DNA of 33,195 nucleotides from a bacterium. GTDB taxonomy: Bacteria > Patescibacteriota > Minisyncoccia > Phycocordibacterales > UBA2100. The translations under genes were made by a program, and so were the position numbers. The notes under the pieces are model-generated. The model was not told the origin of the DNA, did no database searches, and saw only the letters and a program-made list of their open reading frames with translations. Positions 28,694 through 33,195 of this stretch are shown here, piece after piece (within the stretch, counting starts at the first letter, position 1; each line of letters starts with the position of its first letter). The stretch lies in the NCBI GenBank assembly GCA_030674455.1, contig JAUSGQ010000010.1, forward strand, positions 1 to 33,195. Direction: 5' to 3'.

Positions 28694-30124
28694 TCAACTC
28701 ACATGCTCCGCAATAAACTTCTTGACCAAATCTGTTTCGTTTTCCATGCGCGTGGTGTGTTCGGGAAGGTTGGCGAGGCTTTCGTAGCTCTTTGGGATCG
28801 GGGCTTCAAACCCGAGCGCCTCGCGAATGGTATCGGCAAACTTCGCCGGCTGCGCCGTCTCAACGACGACGAGCGGAATCCCCTTCTCGCGCTTCTCCAG
28901 CCCCACTTTCATGGCAACGGCCGTGTGCGGGTCGATGACATATCCGTACTTTTTGTGCGCCTCGCGTATCGTTTCAAGAACATCCTTATCGGTCGCACTG
29001 CCGGATGTCATGCGAAATGCAGTTCCCGGCTCGGAATTTCCGATATCAAACTCTCGTTTTGCATTGAGCTCCTGCCAAAGAGCGCGCACTTTTTCGGAAT
29101 CGCGCCCGACATAGTCAAAAACAAATCGCTCAAAATTAGAAGCCGATGCAATGTCCATTGACGGGCTGGATGTTACTTTTACTTCGCTTCCTTTGCGGAT
29201 GTGATAAATTCCTGAACTAAAGAATTGGTCGAGAACATCGTTCTCGTTGGTGCATACGATTATCTCGATATTCAGTCCCATTTCACGCGCAATGTGCGCC
29301 GAGAGCGCGTTTCCAAAATTCCCGCTTGGCACGGCATATGCCACCCGCTCCGAATTATTTTTGGTCAGCCGTGAATACGAATAGAAATAATAGACTATCT
29401 GCGCCGCAATGCGTCCCCAATTTATTGAATTAACCGCACCGAGCTTGTACTTCTTCTTGAAGTCCGCGTCCGCATTCGCTTCTTTTACGATTGTCTGGCA
29501 GTCGTCGAATGTTCCGTTAACCACAATGTTAAAAATGTTCGGCTCACTCAGCGTATACATCTGCAGCTGCTGAAAACGGCTCATGCGGCCGTGTGGCGAG
29601 AGCATGAAAAGCCGGAGGTTCTTTTTCCCTTTGAGCGCGTATGCCGCCGCAGAGCCGGTGTCGCCGGATGTTGCCCCGAGGACGTTCAATTCCCTGCCTT
29701 TTTCGGCGAGGACATATTCCATCAGGTTTCCCAATAACTGAAGCGGAACATCTTTGAATGCCAGAGTTGGACCATTTGATAATTGCAGAAGCGATAGCCC
29801 CGGCTCAAGTTGCTTCAGCGGCGTTATTTCCTGCGTTCCAAAAACTTCTTTTGTGTATGTCCGCGCGATGAGCGTCTTCAAATCACCCTCCGGGATGTCA
29901 GTAATAAAAGTCCGCAGTACAGTCAAAGCAACTTCGTGATAATTCTTTCCTGCCTGCGCCGCGTCCGGCGCGGCAGGCAGGCCGCGTAAGGCATCTAGCT
30001 CCGCATCCGTAAACTTCGGATATGTTTCTGGAACATAAAGCCCGCCATCCGGCGCGAGTCCTTCAAGCAAAATTTCTTTAAATTCAGCCGGTTCTGAATT
30101 CCCGCGGGTTGAAACGTATTTCAT
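28694..30124 (-). CDS. thrC: Threonine synthase
   Basis: PLP enzyme that turns O-phosphohomoserine into threonine. 476 aa. Seen: YVSTRGNSEPAEFKEILLEGLAPDGGLYVPE at the N-terminus, the PLP Lys in GPTLAFKDVPLQLLG, GATSGDTGSAAAYAL, AVNSINWGRIAAQIVYYF, VPSGNFGNALSAHIA and the late IDPHTAVAMKVG. Residues ~48-59 (LPAAPDAAQAG) come from a GC-rich palindrome (29949-29981) and look like an extra loop. Start at 30124 with TAAACT 7 nt upstream; upstream frame to 30217 is repeat DNA. No other threonine-pathway gene is near. Confidence 0.95.
   Translation of the reverse strand: MKYVSTRGNSEPAEFKEILLEGLAPDGGLYVPETYPKFTDAELDALRGLPAAPDAAQAGKNYHEVALTVLRTFITDIPEGDLKTLIARTYTKEVFGTQEITPLKQLEPGLSLLQLSNGPTLAFKDVPLQLLGNLMEYVLAEKGRELNVLGATSGDTGSAAAYALKGKKNLRLFMLSPHGRMSRFQQLQMYTLSEPNIFNIVVNGTFDDCQTIVKEANADADFKKKYKLGAVNSINWGRIAAQIVYYFYSYSRLTKNNSERVAYAVPSGNFGNALSAHIAREMGLNIEIIVCTNENDVLDQFFSSGIYHIRKGSEVKVTSSPSMDIASASNFERFVFDYVGRDSEKVRALWQELNAKREFDIGNSEPGTAFRMTSGSATDKDVLETIREAHKKYGYVIDPHTAVAMKVGLEKREKGIPLVVVETAQPAKFADTIREALGFEAPIPKSYESLANLPEHTTRMENETDLVKKFIAEHVS
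29949..29981. repeat. GC-rich palindrome inside thrC
   Basis: Arms cctgcctgc / gcaggcagg around gccgcgtccggcgcg; read in frame. Confidence 0.75.
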
Positions 30125-30131
30125 ATTTTGC

Positions 30132-30137
30132 AGTTTA
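30132..30137 (-). promoter_or_regulatory. -10 box (TAAACT) for thrC
   Basis: TAAACT ends 7 nt before the ATG at 30124. Confidence 0.5.
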
Positions 30138-30163
30138 GCATTACAGAACATCCGGTGCATGTT

Positions 30164-30259
30164 GTTCCCGAGGTCCCGAGGTAACTCTTCGTCTTTGCGA
30201 GGTGACTCCTCACCCAAAGGGGGAGGTGTCTCCTCGCGTATGGATTTCTCCTCGGGAAC
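30164..30259. repeat. Nested GAGGTGAC-family repeat upstream of thrC
   Basis: Outer arms gttcccgag / ctcgggaac. The inner pair gcgaggtgactcctc (30197-30211) and ggaggtgtctcctcgc (30222-30237) differs at two symmetric positions. Confidence 0.8.
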
Positions 30260-30290
30260 TGATGCGATTTGTCAGACACAAAATGAAATT

Positions 30291-30317
30291 GCCACCGGAA
30301 TTCCTTTTTCCGGTGGC
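30291..30317. terminator. Hairpin gccaccgg upstream of thrC
   Basis: 8-bp stem gccaccgg/ccggtggc, 11-base loop, with A/T-rich sequence after it on the minus strand. It lies between a 33-codon ORF and thrC, so it could end a short leader transcript. Confidence 0.55.
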
Positions 30318-30394
30318 GTTGGTAGGTCTCAGCGGGTTACGCCTAACCTACCCCAGTGCTGCCCCCGCGTGGGGAGCTTTGCGCGGTTACCGTT

Positions 30395-30496
30395 TCATTT
30401 CAGCGCGCACTGCAATGCTGCCACGTCTTTGGCGGGGTTGCGAAGAACCGCCACCAAAGTCGGGCCGCGGGCGACCGCGGCGAGCAACTTTTTCAT
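30395..30496 (-). CDS. Possible 33-aa micro-ORF upstream of thrC
   Basis: MKKLLAAVARGPTLV...ending LQCALK, basic and amphipathic. GGGAG lies 7 nt before the ATG. Further downstream on the same strand come a small tree of stems (about 30320-30360), the hairpin at 30291-30317 and then thrC. The order micro-ORF, hairpin, biosynthetic gene resembles a leader peptide arrangement, but the peptide holds only one Thr, so classical threonine attenuation is not supported. Confidence 0.35.
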   Translation of the reverse strand: MKKLLAAVARGPTLVAVLRNPAKDVAALQCALK

Positions 30497-30618
30497 GAAA
30501 AATCTCCCATGGTTAAAAAACACGGCATGTGGGCAATCCCACTACCGTATGCTTGCCGCGTCCTTTCAGCGCAGCCTAAACCGATGCTATCCCCCCCCCG
30601 CAAATTTTGCAAGCACTT

Positions 30619-30671
30619 AAATTGGACACCCGATGTCCAATTTAACCATACCTTGAGGTTAAACCTCAAGG
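30619..30671. repeat. Two adjacent perfect hairpins downstream of doxX
   Basis: aaattggaca/tgtccaattt (30619-30643, 5-base loop) and ccttgaggtt/aacctcaagg (30651-30671, 1-base loop). The rest of 30497-30765 holds a run of nine C (30591-30599), the second acctgtagacgg repeat and no gene I can support. Confidence 0.8.
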
Positions 30672-30741
30672 ATACGATTTCTTGCAAGCTTCCGCATTAA
30701 TCCGCGTTTGTTCCGTCTTAGCCGATGGGAATGGCATCGGC

Positions 30742-30759
30742 ACCTGTAGACGGTCTGCG
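30742..30759. repeat. ACCTGTAGACGGTC(C/T)GCG repeat, copy 2
   Basis: acctgtagacggtctgcg, seven bases downstream of the DoxX stop codon; copy 1 follows ftsH in the same way. Confidence 0.65.
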
Positions 30760-30765
30760 ATGTGC

Positions 30766-31332
30766 CTAATTGTGATAATTTTGTGGATTCACTCTTCTGG
30801 AAATCAGCGGCAAAACATAGCGGTCTAAGCCCCAGTAGCCGGCAACACGCCACGCCAGAACGAGAAATATCGCAAGCGTCAGCATTATCGGATTCACCGA
30901 AACAGTTCCGGCCAATAAGAAATTCAAGTTCATAAACCCTCCAAAGAACGCGGAAAGTCCCACGAAAAGTCCGAGAATAAGAGCCACGCCTATTATCACC
31001 TCTCCCCACGCGACCATGTACGACCATACCGTCGAATTCGGAAGAACAACATTTTGAAGAAATGCCGCGTACCATCCCTGCACGTCTGCGTGACAAGCCG
31101 CCGGCAATGGCTGGCAAAATTCTGCCGTTTTCTTCAGCGCGCCCTGCACGAAACCCGTGATTGCCGCGCCTGCGGAATCCCCCACCCACGCAGGATTATT
31201 AACTTTATCCCATCCGGCAATCAGCCACTCATACCCGAGGTACACGCGCACCACGAGCCACAAAACCGCACTCTTATTGTTTGAGCAAAAGAAATGAGCC
31301 ACCGCTGATTCTTGAGCAAAATATTGTGCCAT
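30766..31332 (-). CDS. DoxX-family membrane protein, 188 aa
   Basis: Four helices in the DoxX/TQO-small-subunit pattern. LWLVVRVYLGYEWLIAGWDKV is helix 1. Between helices 1 and 2 lies a long outside loop with two Cys (EFCQPLPAACHAD). WSYMVAWGEVIIGVALILGLFVGLSAFFGGFMNLNFLLAG and a final helix follow. DoxX proteins occur in thiosulfate:quinone reductases and redox-stress complexes; substrate unknown here. Start at the ATG at 31332; a TTG at 31356 is in frame. The gene upstream (GNAT) is separated by a strong terminator, so it has its own promoter, possibly TAGATAAT near 31360. Confidence 0.83.
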   Translation of the reverse strand: MAQYFAQESAVAHFFCSNNKSAVLWLVVRVYLGYEWLIAGWDKVNNPAWVGDSAGAAITGFVQGALKKTAEFCQPLPAACHADVQGWYAAFLQNVVLPNSTVWSYMVAWGEVIIGVALILGLFVGLSAFFGGFMNLNFLLAGTVSVNPIMLTLAIFLVLAWRVAGYWGLDRYVLPLISRRVNPQNYHN

Positions 31333-31419
31333 AGATTTACATCCCTGTTGGCTCAATTATCTACTAAAAACACACCGTCTGCCCCCAATGGATGTGCATA
31401 ACAAATTTCGTGAACAGAA

Positions 31420-31453
31420 AAAATAATAGGGCGATATATCGCCCTATTATTTT
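31420..31453. terminator. Perfect 34-bp palindromic terminator
   Basis: aaaataatagggcgata then its exact complement, A-run before and T-run after, so it works on both strands. It lies after the GNAT gene and before DoxX. Confidence 0.85.
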
Positions 31454-31475
31454 ACGATAATCATGTCGTAATCAT

Positions 31476-31922
31476 TCAAAGCTTCAGGCAATAGGCATTC
31501 GTTTCTCTTTTTTCAAAACCGATTTTCGGATAGAGAGCATTCGCAGCAACGCGCGCGGGACGGCCTGTGAGATAAATTGCTTTGAGTTTTTTCTTCTGCG
31601 CCAACTCAATAAGCTTATTCATGAGTTGTTTCCCCAGCCCTTGTCCGCGATATGTTTCGTCCACTACCACGTCTTCCACCTGTCCCGTCTGCCTGCCGAT
31701 ACGAACCATAATGCAGAGCGTGGCCATCCCAACGATACGCACGCCGTCCTTCGCGACGATAATCAAAGTGTTCCTATCCTTCAGTACCTCACGAAGCTGC
31801 GCGATTGTAATCGATTCTTTATCCGAACCGCTGCGCACCTGCGCCAAAAGCCCTCGTATATCCTGCAGGTTTGAGGAATCCGCTCGTTTAAGTATCGCTG
31901 TCTTGATGGCGACCATAGGCAT
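31476..31922 (-). CDS. GNAT-family N-acetyltransferase, 148 aa
   Basis: Transfers an acetyl group from acetyl-CoA to an amine. Seen: substrate-side strand RIVGMATLCIMVRIGRQTGQVEDVVVD, then the CoA-binding motif YRGQGLGKQLMNKLIELA, and AIYLTGRPARVAANALYPKIGFEKRETNAYCLKL, which is close to uncharacterised bacterial GNATs of this size. Start at 31922 or two codons later. Acceptor unknown. Single gene between two opposing signals. Confidence 0.87.
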   Translation of the reverse strand: MPMVAIKTAILKRADSSNLQDIRGLLAQVRSGSDKESITIAQLREVLKDRNTLIIVAKDGVRIVGMATLCIMVRIGRQTGQVEDVVVDETYRGQGLGKQLMNKLIELAQKKKLKAIYLTGRPARVAANALYPKIGFEKRETNAYCLKL

Positions 31923-31991
31923 ATCCTACCCCATCGTTATATCGTATACAATTGACTGCATGCCCGGTAGGACAATTTCGAATCGCCTCGT

Positions 31992-32099
31992 ATGGATATT
32001 CACCGTGCTATGACTAGAACGTTTGATGAAGTAGTTTTTCTATCTGTTGCTGGCGAGGCTACGGCAGAAATTATTCGAAATTGTACTGACCGGGAATGA
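31992..32099 (+). CDS. Possible 35-aa ORF coupled to the thermonuclease gene
   Basis: MDIHRAMTRTFDEVVFL... ending RNCTDRE; a second in-frame ATG is at 32010. Its TGA overlaps the ATG of the thermonuclease (ATGA, 32096-32099), which otherwise lacks a Shine-Dalgarno, so coupling would explain that gene's translation. No family recognised. Confidence 0.4.
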   Translation: MDIHRAMTRTFDEVVFLSVAGEATAEIIRNCTDRE

Positions 32100-32728
32100 A
32101 TAAGAAAATTCTCATTAGTATTGTTTTCGCCGCGATTATTCTCGGGCTTATTTCATATCGTTCCGTTCCCAAACGCTTGCAGAATAAAGAACCCGCGCAA
32201 TCGGCGGCAGTTGTGAATACGGCGTCAACAATTCCTCAAGATACGGAAATATTTTACCCAGTAACAAAGGTAGTGGACGGCGATACAATAGTGGTCAACA
32301 TCAGCGGAAAGAACACGACCATTCGCCTCATCGGACTCGACACGCCGGAAACGGTTGACCCGCAGTCCAGCCTTCGTAGCCGTGGCTACTATGGCGGAGT
32401 AGGCCAAACCTCAGTGCAGTGTTTCGGCAAAGAAGCGAGCGACAAGGCAAAAGAATTACTTACCGGAAAAAGAGTACGAATTGAGATGGACCCGTCGCAG
32501 GGACAACTGGATAAGTACGGGAGAACGCTTGCGTATGTGTTTCTAGAGGACGAGACGAATTTTAACGAGATGATGATACGAGAGGGTTTCGGGCATGAAT
32601 ACACATATAACCTGCCTTACAAATACCAAAAGCAATTTAAGGAAGCGGAACAGACAGCGAGAGAAAACAAAATAGGTCTCTGGTCGCCTGAGGCATGCGC
32701 GACTGCCTCGCCCAAATTGACACAATAA
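32096..32728 (+). CDS. Thermonuclease-family (SNase) nuclease, membrane-anchored
   Basis: Calcium-dependent nuclease of the staphylococcal nuclease family, 210 aa. The N-terminal helix (KKILISIVFAAIILGLISY) is a signal anchor, so the enzyme is outside and may digest environmental DNA. SNase motifs: TKVVDGDTIVV, IRLIGLDTPETV (Arg and Glu of the active site), and KYGRTLAYVFL (second Arg). Residues ~90-104 (SSLRSRGYYGGVGQ) interrupt the usual DTPE...CFGKEAS link and come from a repeat. The TTGACA promoter of the next gene is inside the last codons. Confidence 0.9.
   Translation: MNKKILISIVFAAIILGLISYRSVPKRLQNKEPAQSAAVVNTASTIPQDTEIFYPVTKVVDGDTIVVNISGKNTTIRLIGLDTPETVDPQSSLRSRGYYGGVGQTSVQCFGKEASDKAKELLTGKRVRIEMDPSQGQLDKYGRTLAYVFLEDETNFNEMMIREGFGHEYTYNLPYKYQKQFKEAEQTARENKIGLWSPEACATASPKLTQ
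32362..32406. repeat. In-frame repeat insert in the thermonuclease gene
   Basis: cagccttcgtagccgtggctac then tatggcggagtagg: a stem gtagcc/ggctac plus ccttcg/cggag complementarity. About 45 bases, not needed by the SNase fold. Confidence 0.6.
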
Positions 32729-32744
32729 ACACGGATGATATATT
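32717..32744 (+). promoter_or_regulatory. Sigma-70 type promoter for the right-end gene
   Basis: TTGACA (32717-32722), 16-nt spacer, TATATT (32739-32744); RNA start expected near 32751. Confidence 0.75.
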
Positions 32745-32774
32745 TGCGCTCGGCACTACATTGCGGAGGGAAAA

Positions 32775-33041
32775 ATGTACACGGTAGACCATTGGGAAAA
32801 TGCGGAGGGTGACCTCCGAGAAGGCGAGCTGGAATTAAAGGAATTGTGTCCAAACTTGGACACGGCCAGGGCATACCTTGAGGCGAGTAGGGATGCACTG
32901 GAACAAGCCAGAGACTGGCAGATGATTCCTGACGCATTCGCCGAAGCGCTTTTAGTAAATCGCCAGGAAACTCTGGAGAGGATGATTGGCGCTCTTGCGC
33001 AAAAAAGCCCTGACTCGGTTACATCACTCAAGAGCCACTGA
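32775..33041 (+). CDS. Small helical protein, 88 aa
   Basis: Mostly alpha-helical and acidic (EGELELKELCPNLDTARAYLEASRDALEQARDWQ, AFAEALLVNRQETLERMIGAL); no membrane segment. It has a consensus promoter and GGAGGG 4-5 nt before the ATG, among the strongest signals in the window. An 8-bp stem (gtgtccaa/ttggacac) lies within the frame. It ends 13 nt before the right inverted repeat. Like the left-end genes, it uses Shine-Dalgarno initiation. Unrecognised. Confidence 0.65.
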   Translation: MYTVDHWENAEGDLREGELELKELCPNLDTARAYLEASRDALEQARDWQMIPDAFAEALLVNRQETLERMIGALAQKSPDSVTSLKSH

Positions 33042-33054
33042 TTTCCGTAAAGGA

Positions 33055-33195
33055 ACGGACGGGTAAATAACCCCCCGATCTTCAGGGCAAACGACCGACC
33101 TCCTCTTGAGTTGGTCGACCCACAGTTAAATCCGCTAAATAGCGGAGCATGGCACTTTCCTGGAGGGTGATATCGCCTCCGAGGAACTCGACGCC
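33055..33195. repeat. Right copy of 141-bp inverted terminal repeat
   Basis: Exact reverse complement of 1-141. On the plus strand it encodes the same C-terminal residues (VNNPPIFRAND...HFPGG then a stop) as the minus-strand gene at the left end. Here they have no start codon: a stop (taa, about 33047) lies a few codons upstream in frame. The right copy therefore holds only the 3' end of that gene. Confidence 0.95.

Noticed and set aside
870-30259. CRISPR-like array from the GAGGTGAC repeats
   Set aside because: Copies are kilobases apart, palindromic throughout and without regular spacers; no cas gene is present.
30291-30496. RNase P RNA or a T-box leader
   Set aside because: No GAGGAAAGTCC-type core, no T-box sequence, and no paired acceptor-like stem.
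30395-30496. Classical threonine attenuator peptide
   Set aside because: Only one Thr and no run of Thr/Ile codons.
1-33195. Circular plasmid
   Set aside because: The end repeats are inverted, not direct, and no replication or mobilisation gene is present.

Overview
This window reads as chromosomal sequence from a small-genome bacterium of the Candidate Phyla Radiation (Patescibacteria), most likely Parcubacteria-like. The basis is qualitative. There are short single-copy housekeeping genes, many small membrane or secreted proteins of unknown function, a half-length asparaginase, an RnfD/NqrB-like membrane domain fused to a flavin reductase, DUF1003, GtrA, SemiSWEET and DoxX proteins, and no complete amino-acid pathway. 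No rRNA, transposase, CRISPR array or phage structural gene was seen. The ends carry a perfect 141-bp inverted repeat (1-141 and 33055-33195), so both ends run into the same longer repeat.

Layout. 1-1300: three small minus-strand genes, then a palindrome-packed spacer that holds a 28-codon micro-gene with its own promoter and terminator. 1296-6032 (minus): P-loop kinase, class I aldolase, class II fructose bisphosphatase, MsrB, MsrA, GtrA-like and SemiSWEET genes. 6099-8556 (plus): winged-helix protein, HAD phosphatase, alanine racemase. 8681-10170 (minus): glutamate racemase, holin-like protein, 43-aa acidic protein. 10307-13477 (plus): membrane protein and an enlarged RecG. 13657-18428 (minus): peptidoglycan-binding protein, toxin-antitoxin pair, PH-like and pilin-like membrane proteins, tRNA-Ile(UAU), HTH/LAGLIDADG-like protein, short asparaginase, followed upstream by malic enzyme (18434-19597). 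19677-21731 (plus): dihydroorotase and two small membrane genes. 21840-23774 (minus): FtsH. 23915-25632 (plus): patatin-like, SmpB, tmRNA. 25685-31922 (minus): small anchored proteins, RnfD/FNR fusion, DUF1003, threonine synthase, DoxX, GNAT. 31992-33041 (plus): micro-ORF, thermonuclease, helical protein.

Functional links. Aldolase and fructose bisphosphatase act on the same hexose/triose node. MsrA and MsrB repair oxidised methionine. Alr and MurI supply D-Ala and D-Glu for peptidoglycan. SmpB and tmRNA are the two parts of trans-translation and are adjacent.

Three patterns stand out. (1) Several unrelated palindromic repeat families fill the spacers and also sit in frame inside coding sequences (recG, pyrC, thrC, the thermonuclease, a winged-helix gene), much like Rickettsia palindromic elements; many hairpins also contain the upstream gene's stop codon. 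(2) RecG carries a complete GxxExxY (PD-(D/E)XK-like) domain between helicase motifs II and III, bounded by a 13-bp inverted repeat that recurs elsewhere. (3) At least nine genes have a -10 hexamer ending exactly 6 nt before the ATG, which implies leaderless mRNAs, while a separate set of mostly small genes has consensus Shine-Dalgarno sites and, in two cases, near-consensus -35/-10 promoters.
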